Below the pieces are notes generated by a model that saw only the letters and a program-made list of their open reading frames with translations, was not told the origin of the DNA and ran no database searches. The position numbers and the translations under genes were made by a program. This document shows positions 13,465 through 25,725 of a stretch of DNA of 64,000 bases, piece after piece. The stretch spans positions 42,995-106,994 of the forward strand of contig CAXKVR010000199.1 of NCBI GenBank assembly GCA_964058845.1. The letters run 5' to 3'. How positions within the stretch are numbered: the stretch's first letter is position 1; each line of letters starts with the position of its first letter. This stretch comes from Carex sylvatica. Its lineage: Eukaryota > Streptophyta > Magnoliopsida > Poales > Cyperaceae.

Positions 13465-13690
13465 ACTGGAAATTGTAATAACAAGATATATTTGAAGAAC
13501 ATCAGAAGAATTAGTCATGGAGAATGGTTCATGCACAGACTCTTAAAAGTCATATAATCAGTTGCCATCAACTGATCGATTATATATGTCTAGTTTAATT
13601 GGACAAATTTAGTTTGCACTTTACTAAGCCTCCGTGAGTGTTGTACAGCAATTAAACATGCTCTCATTAACTGGTCTAGACAGGAAATTG
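13465..13690 (-). repeat. WAK upstream module, copy 2
   Basis: Same word order as copy 1 (GAAGAATTAGTCATGGAGAA, AAAAGTCATATAATCAG, CTTTACTAAGCCTCCG, AGCAATTAAACATGCTC), with moderate divergence. No WAK coding sequence adjoins it. Confidence 0.65.
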
Positions 13691-13934
13691 TTAGCCTGAA
13701 TTTGAAACCAGCAAATAAAATATTACTTCTACAATTATTTACTAAAATCATCAGAACATACATATAATTGCTATAAACCGGACGGTTTCCAATTAGTTAA
13801 AAGTTCGTCATATGAATTGTGCAAACTCATTAACTAAATCACCATACAAAAGTTCAAGTTCAGAACGCGTGTATTAAGAACATACCATAATTTACCAATT
13901 TTTTTTTTTTTATTATATTTAGTTGTACTAAATG

Positions 13935-14125
13935 TCAAGTGGGAATTGTTATTACATCATCTACGTTAAGGATTTCAGCATATTAGTCATGGGGAATGCA
14001 CCTATATAGCTGACTTTTAGAAGTCATATAATTAGTTGCTATCATATTTGAGATTTAATCTGACATTTTTGTTTTGTACTTAACTAAACCTCCAGATGGA
14101 GTTTGATTACAACAAAACATACGCA
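13935..14125 (-). repeat. WAK upstream module, copy 3
   Basis: Contains AAGTGGGAATTGTTATTAC, ATTAGTCATGGGGAATGCA, AGAAGTCATATAATTAG, ACTTAACTAAACCTCCAG and ACAACAAAACATACGC in the same order as the other copies. It is an orphan, with no WAK coding sequence next to it. Confidence 0.6.
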
Positions 14126-14520
14126 GTTTTCATAAAATATTAGTTGCATGAAGAATATCTGCAAAAATTTCATCTAAATTATATCGACATCCTTTCAGCT
14201 GGTTGCTCATAAATGATTATATTTTGTCCATTTCCACTATGCGATCGACGACCCAAAGCAGTTGTTCAACAAATTCTATATATTTATTAAATCATATTGT
14301 CCATTTCCACTATGCGACAATCCAATTTTTCACAAGGTACTTAAGTAGTCAAACCTATTGTTTTAAATTTTTTTAATTATTATGTTATTGAAATTAATTG
14401 AATTTCTTTTTAAAATTTTATATTAATTTAACTCTCTCATAAAACGGTAAATGTTTACTTGTAGGCTAGTGCTTTTAATTAATTAAATTATAGCATTTAT
14501 AACCCGTTTTATAAGATGAG
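14126..14520. other. Intergenic spacer
   Basis: AT-rich, with a short direct repeat (ATTGTCCATTTCCACTATGCGA-like, near 14225 and 14298). Nothing else supported. Confidence 0.5.
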
Positions 14521-15985
14521 TATTATAAGAAAATAGTTTTATGTGATACAAAATAAAGTTTGTCATTTATTTTGATATGTACAAAACATGTACAACTAAA
14601 GACTCTCATATGGTCATAAGTGATTTTTTGTTGATAAAAAATTTCTAATGGACTTTTATTTTTTAAAATAACACTAGACAATCTATTAATTAAATATGTG
14701 ACACAAAGTTCGACATCCGACCAATAAATTTTAGAAATATTATTTTGAAATAACAAAGATTGTGTCATTTCTAATAAACGTATATTTTCCCTTTCCGGTA
14801 CTCCAATTTGTTCCGGAGTATTTATTCAAATTGTTTGGTGTATAATACATTTTTCTCTAAAGAGACTTGAAATTTTGTTATTTATAAATTATGTTCTATT
14901 ATATGATCTAAAAATTTTCAGTTGTGCATTAATTTGTGTTTCTATAAGACATAAAACTTCATAAAAGCACTCAAATACTTCATCTTTAGATTTTTTTTAA
15001 ATATAGCCAACTTGCTTTTGAAAAGTCATCAATAAATATAACAAAATATATGAATACATTATTTGAATCAATTGGGCCGGTCCCCATATATCAGATATCA
15101 GAATGTACTAAATATAAAACAACTTCACTTTTGCTAGTAGAAAGAGAAAAAATAAAGTTTTTTTGTTGTGTCGGTTCCCATATATCAGAATGTACTAAAA
15201 CAGAATGTACAATTCAAATTTTTGAAATCTAAGATACTATTTAAAATCTTTTCGAAAGGATGTCCAAGTCTTTTGTGCCAATGATCAGAGTTAACGAATT
15301 TTGCGGAAGGACAAAAATTTCATTTGGAGTTTAGAAAATAGCGTCCATTTTCAAGAAATCCTTCACCAATCTTTATGCCGGTTTCCCAGTCATGTAATAC
15401 AATATTTTTACAATAAAATATTGCATTACAATTTAATTCTTGTGTTAATTTATTTACAGAAATTAAGTTTCCGGAAAATATTTCCAAATATAAATATTTT
15501 TAATTTGTTTATTTCATAAGTTAATTTCTCCTATGTCATTTACTTTTTCCTTCATACTGTTTGCAACTAAGACATACCATTGGTCGATTTGAGGTTTGAC
15601 AATAATTATTTGTTATCAAACATATAATCTGTTGCACCACTATCTATAATTATTTGGTCAAACAAATTAAATTTTTGAGAGAGAGATATAGTACCACATG
15701 AGCTCTTATTTTGATTTTGGTTAGCAAGCATTATGATCATTTGTTGGAGAAGGTGTCGTGGCATTGAGATCGAATTTTTTTTGCACTTGAGTGGAAAACA
15801 AATGCATCTCCCCTAGTGCAATCCAATTCATCTCTTCTCCGCCACTTTCCACCCTTTTGGTCTGAGATTAGGTTATAAAAACCAACACCGATCTCGGGTG
15901 CCCCACTTTTTTTGCAATTTGGACAACTATTGGGATTGCTTTGGTGATTGGTGAGACCAGAGTTTTGTGTCATGGTTGTTGTTTG
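14520..15985 (-). pseudogene. Ty1-copia gag-pol fragment
   Basis: Read on the minus strand, 14523-14768 encodes an integrase-core C-terminal stretch (YWSDVELCVTYLINR, then NKSPLEIFYQQ). Higher coordinates give broken pieces of the preceding integrase and GAG-pre-integrase regions and a protease-like DSGAT near 15640. A further piece at 15737-15973 contains PNSCPNCKK. The order from right to left (gag side, protease, integrase) fits a copia element with its 5' end at the 16265-16510 LTR. Multiple frameshifts and stops show it is dead, and reverse transcriptase and RNase H are missing. Confidence 0.75.
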
Positions 15986-16264
15986 ATTTTTTGGGAAATA
16001 TTTTTTTTAAGTGAATCTAATCAAAAACAGTTTTTTTATTCTTTTACTGATATTTTATTACCAGTTTTCTGATATGTGCAAAGAGATGACTACTTTGGTT
16101 GTTTGGCTCTTATCCTTCTTTCTCTTGACACTTGTTGAGTTGTTAGCTCTTTAGATCTTGACTCTATTTTCTTGACAATAATTGAGTTCTTGGCTCTTTG
16201 GCTCTTGACTCTTTTTTTCGTTGGTACTGACTAGCTTTGCTAGTTTGGGTGACACTTGCTACCA

Positions 16265-16510
16265 TGTTATTTTTTGTAAGGCAAGAGAGGAGAGATTAAG
16301 AAAACAAATTATATTGCAATCTTATTTTTTAGATTTATATGTGTCTCTATTTATAGTTACAAGGCATTCAAAAACTAGCCATTAGAATGCACTATTCTCT
16401 ATTGCTATTAATTACAGAGCACTATCTCCTACAACTACAAGAGGTACTATTTCCTATTCTATTAAATAAATTGGCAGTTAATAATTTGAATTCTATTTTA
16501 TATTTTAACA
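16265..16510 (-). mobile_element. 5' LTR of the copia fragment
   Basis: On the minus strand this 246-bp block begins TGTTAAAATATAAAATAG and ends AAAAAATAACA. It is followed directly by TGGTAGCAAGTG, which occupies the primer-binding-site position. The TG...CA ends, a CTATAAATAGAGAC TATA region and the adjacent dead copia coding sequence support the call. I found no matching 3' LTR on the left. Confidence 0.7.
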
Positions 16511-16740
16511 ATAGTGACAAATTCTTGTAGAGATTCATATATGGTACCAGATTGACTTTTTTGCACCAATTAATGCCAGTATTTTATCCAGGCAAATGAA
16601 TTCCTGTCCCAAAATTTGTGCCACTAGGCATTTGAAAATCACACCAAGATAACATGTAATTCTCAGTTCCATATAATTATCTGTCATCACGTAGCTTGAT
16701 AGGGTCGTATATGCAAATGTAATTGATATCTGAACATCCG

Positions 16741-18551
16741 GGCCACCTCTAAAAAAGATCAAACAAAATACCTTCCAACTAAATTTCTTGACAAAATACC
16801 CTTGTGGGACCCATTCACATCAAAATTTCCCTCGGTTTACTTCTATCATCCTGCGGTTCTTTCATTTACATCTCTTCGTCTCCCCCAAAATTTTTCTCTG
16901 TTCGTCTTCTTCAAAACATTTGCTTTTCCGCACCATTCCACTCTATCCTCTGCACCCGCCTCCCCCCCAACTTGCTCTCTTCCACACCCCCCGCTGTCTC
17001 TCATCATCTGTTTATTATTTTTATTTTCTCTGGGGCTTCAAACGAATTTGAAACTGACTATGCATTGTTGTTGTTTCTCATAACAGAAGTTCCTAGTGGC
17101 CTCGAGATTACATCAGTAATTGGTATCCACAAATTCAATACCAACATATCATTCCTGAATTTGTCAGACATTGAAAGAAACATGTAATTTTGAGACAGTT
17201 TGTGAGACAACTTAACAATTATCTTTGTCAGTGGAGATCGGTTAATACATATATTCAGACCTAACTTGAAAAATGATGAGAATCATCAGCGAAGGCAGAA
17301 CAACCGACCGACAGAGTACTACTAGTTCCTTCGGCTCTCTCACTAAAACCTAGTATTTTAATGTTTCCTAAATTAAAAAGTTCAATTAAAAGAGGAAAAA
17401 ACGAATATAGACTCAACATTGACAAATGGTTTTCATATCTATTTAGAGTTTCTCATGCTGAATGAGTTCTATGAATAAGTACTATGGATAAATATGTTAA
17501 TTAGCACTTAATATGACTTGATCACAAGTTTTTAACAGTAAAGCAAAGCATCATATGAAATGAATCTCTGATTCTCAATGCCTACCATGATTTTCAGATC
17601 AAATCCTTGTTTCATATCCATTTTAATATCTGCTTTGTTATTTGAAAATAAGCTGTTTTGAAAGAAAGTGTAATAATAAGAAGAGTAGAGATCAATCTGT
17701 AAGGTACTAAGGTTTACATGAACTCATGCCTCAATTGTTAGATACTACTTTGCTATGTTGAAATAAGAGTGCTTTAATTACTTGACATATAAAGATGATT
17801 AATCTTAAAACTTATAGGCAATCCATGATTTTCACCTTAAAATCTTCTTTTAAATCTGTCAAATCTTAAAATAATGAAACAGCAGGGGTTAATTCGCAAT
17901 TTCGTGCTTCTTCCCTTGTCAGTTGTCCTTTGATCTTTATGTATTCATTTTCTTCTTTTAATTTAGTTGCATAATTGCGTCATTTGGATTGAATTTGTTA
18001 GGCACATTAAGGTGAAACAAGAATGACGATCATGATGATAAACAATAGCATGTGAATCCCAAATCATTTTGATGTTTGTTAGATGTTCCTATGTTCATGT
18101 ACCAGTCCACATTTAAGAATCCATAAAAATAAAATTGATTTCATAAAAGACAAACTTAAGTCTACTCCAATGGAAATTAAATGATTCACGTGATTGAAAG
18201 AGAACAAGTATGAAGAGCTAACACCAGTATAGTTTTCAAGTAAATAATATAGTTTTCAAATAAATAGTATAGTTTTCAAGTAAATAGTATAGTTTTCAAG
18301 TAAATAGTATAGTTATCAAATAAATAGTATAGTTATCAAATAAAAGCGACGACGGTTTTGAAAAACAACAAACAGAGCAAAAATTTGGGGGAGGCGAAGA
18401 GATCTGAAGGAAAGAAGCAGGAAGAAAGTAAACTGAGGGCAGGAGAAATTTTAATGTGAATGGGTCCCACAAGAGCATTTTGTCAAGAAATTTAGTAAGA
18501 GGATATTTTGTTTGAACTTTTTCAAAAGTGGGGCAGTTTGTAAAATTCCCC
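16741..18551. mobile_element. Mutator-like (MULE) non-autonomous element with 9-bp target duplication
   Basis: The direct repeat GAACATCCG flanks the element at 16732-16740 and 18552-18560. The ends are long inverted repeats of about 190 bp: 16750-16960 matches the reverse complement of 18340-18545, including AAATTTCTTGACAAAATRC and TTGTGGGACCCATTCACAT. The outermost right end reads, inward, GGGGAATTTTACAAACTG, a MULE-like terminus; the left end has lost about 14 bp. Short open frames at 16788-17187 lie in the left inverted repeat and are not convincing genes. No transposase is present. Confidence 0.8.
18229..18346. repeat. ~20-bp minisatellite inside the MULE
   Basis: About six tandem copies of TATAGTTTTCAAGTAAATAG, with variants TTATCAAATAAATAG, abut the right inverted repeat of the MULE. 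Confidence 0.9.
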
Positions 18552-18560
18552 GAACATCCG

Positions 18561-19252
18561 TCTGAATTGAATATTCAATACGATACGATGTCATAGCGTT
18601 TACTTTAGATGGCCAACTCATCCAATGAATGGGTCATGGGAGCGTTTACTTGTAAATTTAGATATCAATCTCAATTATTGGACAGTAGACGGGTGGACTC
18701 AGTTGTCTCCTGGGGCAGGTCAATTCAAATTAATATTCTTGACTTGCCACAATAGCTGTCATTAAATTAATTAGCACACAGAAAAAAAAAAAACACTATT
18801 TTTCTATATTCGTTTCAATTTTAATACATAGCTCATTCAGTATATATGGCTTAAAATACTTTAAGAAAAGAAAAATGATTTTTTTTAATTTTTTATTTAA
18901 TTATAAGAACATTTCTAGTGGGTATTGTAGTTATATCATTTATGTTAAGGACGTCAATATAATTAATTATTAATATAACCTGTTGCCAGTTGAATTTTTC
19001 AAAACAATTAATTTCCTAAGAAAATGATTTCATTAAGATTATGTTTGGTATGAGAACAAGTCTTTGGTCGAGTCACAGAAGGCAATAATCTTAACCTTTT
19101 GCCCGATTGTGTCCCTAATTTTGAAACCCGAAAAACCAATATTACTCATATATGTGAAATGGACGAATTATCTTTATTGAAATCATGATATTGTGCAAGC
19201 TTTCAATAATCTTACGCTTTGTTCTCTTTAGATTGATAATTACATAAATTAG
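18561..19252. other. Intergenic spacer with a partial WAK upstream module
   Basis: Mostly AT-rich and without a supported gene. 18905-19000 resembles the left part of the WAK upstream module (AGTGGGTATTGTAGTTATAT, then TATGTTAAGGACGTCAATAT and ATAACCTGTTGCCAG), here degraded. Confidence 0.45.
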
Positions 19253-19357
19253 TGTTGAAGAATAGAATAAATTAGAAGGGCTAAATTGTAAAGTAAGAAA
19301 ATGGTAAAATTGTAATTTAGGATAAATAGAAAGTTACCGTCACTAGTACAAAAAACT

Positions 19358-19722
19358 CCTTCACCGACCCTTGACCACTGACTGTTTTAAGCAAAGCATC
19401 AGTGTTGCTCATACTACACTGACTCTTTTATTAAATAACAGTCGGCGTTAGAGTTCAACACTGACACTTTCAAAACAGTCAGTGTTGATTATCAACACTG
19501 ACGGTTTTTCAAAAAGCAGTCAGTGTTGGTACTCAACACTGACGCTTTAAAAACAGTCAGTGTTGGTGTTCAACACTGACTGTTTTTATAAACCATCAGT
19601 GTTGAGTATCAACACTGACTATTTTTCAAGCGTCAGTGTTGAGTACCAACACTTATGCTTTTAAAACAGTCAGTGTTGGTGTTCAACACTGACTGTTTTT
19701 TGAAAAACCGTCAGTGTTAATA
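19358..19722. repeat. CACTA-1 left subterminal repeats
   Basis: About ten copies, in alternating orientation, of a unit built on CAACACTGACTGTTTT and AAACAGTCAGTGTTG. In related CACTA elements such arrays bind the TNPA-type protein. The alternation gives strong fold-back potential. Confidence 0.9.
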
Positions 19723-20494
19723 ATTTAGTGTAAGAATTCAGTTTAAAGTATATATGAGATTCATCGTTTAATTTAGTGTGAAAGGTCATCAATTTAAATA
19801 TTGGAGGTGAAATCTTAATAAATAATGGAGTTTTGAAGACCAAACTCTATTTTTTTCTAAAAAAAAAAATTTCTAGCTAGCAATTAGATATAACCATTCT
19901 TTAGCTTGTGATAATTTTGGTGAGTCAATTAAAAAATGTTTGTGGAGAATGAAAATTCATTGGTATCTTAAAAATTATTGCTCCAATTAAAAAGTTTAAT
20001 TTGTCCATTTTTATTGAATAAATATGACACGTACCAAATTTAGCCCAATTAATAAAAAAAATTAACTTTTCATCGAATAACATTTTTAAACGATTGACTT
20101 GTTATTTTTGTGTAAATTATATCATAACTGTTAGATGTAAGCAAGAACTGTCCTTGAGTAAATGTAAACAAATGCAATGGTCATTGCAAAATATTGTTCA
20201 TACTTAAAAGTCAATTTCTTGATTGTCAAATATCAACATTATATCAAATGTTTGCTTTGAGATGTTGGCTTAAATTATTTTTTTGACTGAAATATCAATT
20301 GCATTATACATCATACTATGTGTGAACACACTTAATTTACAATTATAGTTGCTGAAATATATACCAACTATTTATATCTTAATTAATAATGTATCACCCA
20401 ATGAACATGTATCTCAACACAAAGCAACTAAAGTTTAATTAGGATGATAAAATTGATTCATACAAAAAATATAGCATGAGACAAGTTTAAAAAA

Positions 20495-20722
20495 AATTAG
20501 TCGGTGTTGGTACCAGCATTGACTGTTTTTAAAAAAACAGTCGTTGTAGGAAACCAACACTGACTGTTTTTCAAAAACAGTTGGTGTAAGCAACAAACAC
20601 TGACTGTTTTTGAAAAAATAGTCTGTGTAGACAATCAACACTGACTGATTTTAAAAAAATAGTCGATGTTGGCAACCAACACTGACTGTTTTTAAAAAAA
20701 CAGTCGGTGTAGGCAACCAAAA
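20495..20722. repeat. Internal cluster of subterminal-type repeats (CACTA-1)
   Basis: Seven or so diverged units (AACACTGACTGTTTTTAAAA and AAACAGTCGGTGTAGG). The cluster lies about 1.1 kb inside the left end, separated from the terminal array by ordinary AT-rich sequence. Confidence 0.85.
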
Positions 20723-21755
20723 ATGAGAAAGTAGCAATTAAATTTAGAGGGATGTTTGCAAGTTATGATATATTTACGAATCATGATATTTTTAAAAATA
20801 AAATATAATTTTTCTATTAAAATTATATTAAAAAATTATTTTATATTTCATAATGAACAAAATTCTAATCCGATAAGATATATAAAAAAATCTCAAAAAC
20901 TAAAAAAAAAAATTGGTTTTTTTTCTTATCTTTTTTATTTATTTATTTTTCCTTTATATAGAATTAATTTAGACATTCAAAATTAATTTATTTAATTCTA
21001 ATTGTATCTAAGAAAATTATATGTTAATGTATAATAGGGTTTAATTTTGATGGAAAAAGTAATACGTTTTCAGAGAACAAATCACCAAGTATCCAAAGGG
21101 GGATGGGTTTCGATTTTAGAAAAATCACCTATTATCCAGAGAACAAGTAACTCTTTGTATCACATTTGCATAGAGACACCTACCAACAAATTTGTTACGC
21201 CTGAGGTAACCAAATTTCTCAATTTTACATAAGAGGCGTCGGATCAATTTTACATAAGAGATGTTGGATGGAAGCTTAGACATGATTGAACTTCAGAAAT
21301 TTTATTTTGATTATGTTTAATATTTTTCATTGATCATTTAAAAATAACTTTGGAATTATTTCATAGAGACATCCACCGTCGATTGCTCGTGTGAAATTGA
21401 ACAGTCCACAAATATTTACACATATTGAAAGAGCAAATAATAAATAAATTCTATAAAATCAACAATTATAAGTATGATTTGTCCATGAAAGTTGTAAAAA
21501 GTTTGAAAATATTTTATTTTTATTTTTTTCATATTATTTGTTGTATAAATTAGATTTACATATGTACAAATTCAACATAAATAAGCTAATATTGAATGTC
21601 CAAACTAATTTGTCAAAAATTTCACTTATCCCATAAACTTTTGCAAAAAATATATCTCTTAAATAAAATTCAATCTATATATACAAATTATTTTGCAAAC
21701 TTTTTTATTTCTCTTCCTTGCAAAATTTTTAACACTCTGCCAAAAAAAATCACCG
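20723..21755. repeat. ~1-kb block shared, inverted, with CACTA-2
   Basis: The reverse complement of this block is found at 59510-60530, with landmarks such as TTTCACTTATCCCATAAAC, GAACAAATCACCAAGTATCC and CAATCGATGG/CCGTCGATTGCTCG. It marks the common ancestry of CACTA-1 and CACTA-2. Open frames inside it are not supported as genes. Confidence 0.85.
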
Positions 21756-21830
21756 ACGGTTTTTAAAAAAATAGTCAGTGTTGGTGTTCAACACTGACTG
21801 TTTTGGAAAAACCGTCGGTGATTTTATTTT
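21756..21830. repeat. Short internal subterminal-type repeat cluster (CACTA-1)
   Basis: A few units (CACCGACGGTTTTTAAAAAA, GTGTTCAACACTGACTGTTTT). It precedes a pyrimidine-rich stretch (21890-22100) resembling the presumed TNP2 leader of CACTA-2, which suggests this was once the promoter side of a deleted transposase gene. Confidence 0.7.
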
Positions 21831-22239
21831 TATGCCGTTGAAATTTTCGTTTCTGGATTTATATCTTTCGATTTTAGCCGCGAAAAACTTCATTTCCCCT
21901 TCTAAATTTTATTTCTCTTTTCTTTGCGATAAACCCTCTCCGTCTCTCGCTCTCTTCAGACCTTCTAGCTGCCAGACCCGACCCATCTCTCTCACTCTCT
22001 TTGGACCTTCTAGCCGCCAGACCTCACCCTTTTCGCCCATCTCTCTCTCGCTCTCTCGCATCAGATCGGCACCATCTCTCTCTCGCATCAGATCGTCACT
22101 GTTTTGTGAGACGACCCTTATCCTCAGAATGACTCAATTCACACAAAAAGTAAGCTTAAACTTGTCAATTTCGATTAAAATCAAGAATTTGGGTTACGGT
22201 GGAAGAATTAGAAAGAATTAGAAAGAACAGCTAAAGTTA

Positions 22240-24170
22240 GGAAATTAGAACTATCCAACAACAGAATACATGATAGAATACATGCCCTAATTCTATACAA
22301 TAGTTCTAATTATATAGACGAAGCTTCATTAGTTGGAATCAATCCAATCCATCGGTTGGATTGCTGGATTGAATCATCCACGTCCATGACACCTCCCTCA
22401 TGAGTCATGACCGTCTTATTCATGACTCATGAGCTAACATTCTTTGACGACTTCTTCATGACTCATTATCTAATCCTTCATGAGTCATGAGCAACCACAT
22501 GACCATTGTTGCTTCCGCTTGCCCGTTCTGCCCCTTTTTCCTTTCTTCTCTTTTCCGTCGTCTGACCGAGTCAAAATTGGGTTGAATCATACTCAAATCA
22601 GCTCCTGATCGTGACATTTTGGTTCCGATCAACTCTCGTCAATGGCTAATTGGAGCAATTTTGGATAAGAAACTGAACTCTCTAGATATATATTTGTTCG
22701 ATTGAAAGCTCTAGGAAAGAAACTACATAAGCAACGTAAATGGTATGTTGACCTTGAGCACAATGAGTGGAAGCAATGCTGTGGTTTACTGTCTAATTAA
22801 ATGACAGTTTGTTAAATGACAGTTTGGGCATTTTGGTCCCTTCCGTTTTATTTTTGGGATTATTTTAGGCTGTTTATGAAATTTTTCATTATGCAAGGAC
22901 AAAATTATTCTATGATATCTTTTGGTCGGCTCTAGTGGAATTTCACTTCAAAAAAGGACTGTTCACTACTTTTGCTGAAGTTGCTTCAGGCATGACCTTT
23001 ATTTTTCCTCAAAAAGAAAAGAAAATTATTACAGCATGGGTCACAGAGTAAGTTATACAGAGTTGCAACTTGCAAGAAGTTTTGCATCCATCCATCTTTA
23101 TAAATTAGTGCTGCTAAGATTTGGTGATGATATTTTAGTTTGTTTGCATTTTCTTTAATATGAAGAAATGAGGCCAAGTTTGTGGCATGTTTTTTTTTTT
23201 TTTTTTTCTGTTTTGTTGGTCTCTAGCTTGAGTATTGTTGTTTCATTTTACCTTTATTTTTGTTTCTTTACACTGTAAATTATAGTTGCGGTTGAATTAT
23301 ATAATCTAAGAAAAGTTTTCAACCATGCCTATAAAACTTATTAGTAATTTGCTTGCCAGTTCAATATTTATAATCATATTGCGATTTGCTCACTTCGACC
23401 TGTGTGAAACAGTGTTAATGTGTTACATAGAATGTATTAATGTGCTCTGACTTAAGCTGTTTGTTTCTTTGTTTATTCTCATTGACATGTGGATGTGAAA
23501 GTAATATGAGGGGCAATTTGGGTACTTTTCACATTAATTCACTATTAGTTTATGAAATAGTTGGATATGGAGTGTTAATAAATATTTAGGGTTTATTGAT
23601 ACTGGTTTCTGTTTTCATATAGTGGATATTGTTTCCTCTCTGGACATAATATTTTTCAAAGCTTTTACTTACTATGTTGTAACAATTTTGATTTATTTCC
23701 TCAACATAATTTCACCTTTTGTCTTTCAGATTTTCTGGATAAACTCAGTCCATACAGTCTCATATTAGATATTCCTGTCACGTCAAGGTTACGCATATTA
23801 ACAGAGCAACAAGGCATCTATATACCTGACAGTACTCCAGGTAAAAAAAAAATAGACATAAATTTTTAAATTTTTTTCATTTTTCAGTGATTATATATTT
23901 GACATTTTACTTATTTATGATGACATACCAGAATCGTGTGGCATACTAGCTAGTTGTTTCTACCGTTTTAACACATTCGGCATTCATCAATTGAAGGTAC
24001 TATTTGGTTCTTTAAAATTAGTTTTAATAGATTGGGTAAATTTAAAATTAGTTTTAATAGAAAAGTTAATAGATTGGGTAAATTTGTGAGTTTTTGAACT
24101 TTAGAAGGGTAAATATGATATTATGAATTTTAGAGGGGGAAATACGTAATTTCAAAGTTGTTATTACAGA
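22240..24170. other. Foreign interior of CACTA-1 upstream of the ZDS exons
   Basis: This stretch has no match in CACTA-2 and was probably acquired. It holds a cluster of TGAGTCA/TGACTCA heptamers (22401-22487), an open stretch around 22924-23050 and an exon-like stretch at 23729-23840 bounded by AG and GT (reading FLDKLSPYSLILDIPVTSRL and on). I do not recognise either open stretch; they may be exons of another captured gene or chance open frames. Confidence 0.4.
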
Positions 24171-24781
24171 GCTGTGCTGACAGCTGGTGATCCTTACATG
24201 CCATTGCCTAATGAGGAGATCATTAGCAAAGTTAATAAACAGGTTTTCATGCTACTCTGTATCTATTATACAATTTTTGTAATAATATTAAGCCAAGTAT
24301 AAGATTGCCAGATCTCAATGCTAGATTTTACTAGGTATTTGTCAAAGGCTCAATGCAATGGCCTATAGTGCAACAGCCATATATTTTACTTTTGTATTTA
24401 ATCTCTAGATAGGGGCATTTCGGTATCAATCATATTTAAATGAAAAAGTTAGCTTCATATGTATGATTTGGTGCTAGCAAAGGCTTCAATTATATTTCAG
24501 TGATCTTGGAGGTGCATATGTAGATTTTTCAGGGGTATGCCTGGATTTTTTTTTTTGGTTTGCTTACTTTCGTTAGTATTATATAGGTGGTACTGAAGTG
24601 AATGATTCTTATGCAGGTACATGAGCTGTTCCCTTCATCTAGGGGCTTAGAGCTCATCTGGTCATCAGTGGTAAAAATTGGCCAATCTCTTTACCGTGAG
24701 GCTCCTGGAACTAACCCATTTAGAACTGACCAAAAGACACCTGTCAAAAATTTCTTCCTTGCTGGTTCTTACACTAAGCAG
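24171..24781 (+). pseudogene. Captured zeta-carotene desaturase fragment (two exons)
   Basis: Zeta-carotene desaturase converts zeta-carotene via neurosporene to lycopene in plastids. Exon a (about 24171-24243) reads [20 protein letters not shown] and is followed by CAG/GT. Exon b (24617-24781) starts after GCAG and reads [10 protein letters not shown], then [17 protein letters not shown] and [16 protein letters not shown] before another GT. These are the conserved C-terminal segments of ZDS. Both exons lack stops and the splice sites are kept. The following exon (the DYIDSMEGAT region) and all earlier exons are absent, so no working enzyme can be made. It lies entirely inside CACTA-1, which I read as transposon capture. 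Confidence 0.85.
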
Positions 24782-25449
24782 GTGATTATCATCATATTAC
24801 TTAACCAATTTAATTTGAAAAATGCTTAGCATACCTTATTATTATCTATATTCTATACTTCCCTTATGCCCCAAATGGAATGATTCCTAGTGATGGAACT
24901 ATGGGAATGTGGTTATTGTAAAAAAATATCCGAACACATGGCAATTTTATAGTTTCATATGCTCTTATAATGACTTTTGGTCAATTTAGATTATGAAGTT
25001 TGTTATTCATACCTTCTCGAATTGTAGGGACACAATTTAATTGATCATTAGAGGAGTTAGAGGCAAGCAAAGTCCGACCACCGCTTTGATACCGATCGAC
25101 TCTTGTAAAGCGATAATTGGAGCAATTTTGGATAATTAGACTTCTTGTGTCCTTGCTCAGTCCAGTCAACTACAAGAATTATATATTTTTCTTGGACAAC
25201 TTCTAACCTATTTACAAGAAATACAAATGTTAATTTCAGTTGCATATTTTGTTTTTATGGGTTATGTAAATTTTGCTATAGTGTGGCTTTTTGTGAATGA
25301 ATATGTTATGTTGTTAAATTGTGTTGCATTTTATTTATGTTGTCTACATTATTTGCATGATATTCTATTTAATGTCAATGAATGTCGAATAGTTATATGG
25401 CTAACAAAATATGGAGGCTAGCCTCGATACAAGCGGAATCATGCCAAAA

Positions 25450-25725
25450 AATTTATGTCAACACCGACTGTTTTTAATATCTACACTGACGTTTTTAACA
25501 TTAACACCGACTATTTTTAAAGCGCCAGTGTTGAACACTAACACTGACTGTTTTTAGAGCGTCAGTGTTGGCGTTCAACATTGACGCTTTAAAAATAGTC
25601 AGTGTTGAATACCAACACTGACTGTTTTTAAAGCGTCAGTAAAAGGTAACATTCACTTTCGCTAGTTTTATTGATGCCGCTATAACAGTCGGTGTAGGGG
25701 TATTTGAACAGTCAGTGAAGGGATT
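25450..25725. repeat. CACTA-1 right subterminal repeats
   Basis: Alternating units of ACACTGACTGTTTTTA and AAAGCGTCAGTGTTG run up to the right TIR. The array matches the left terminal array of CACTA-2 in reverse orientation. Confidence 0.9.

Noticed and set aside
16788..17187. Three overlapping Pro/Ser/Phe-rich ORFs
   Set aside because: They lie in the pyrimidine-rich inverted repeat of a MULE, and the mirrored copy at 18296-18478 gives a similar frame.
21778..22221. 147-codon ORF in CACTA-1
   Set aside because: It starts within the subterminal-type repeats and runs through a CT-rich leader-like stretch; no domain.
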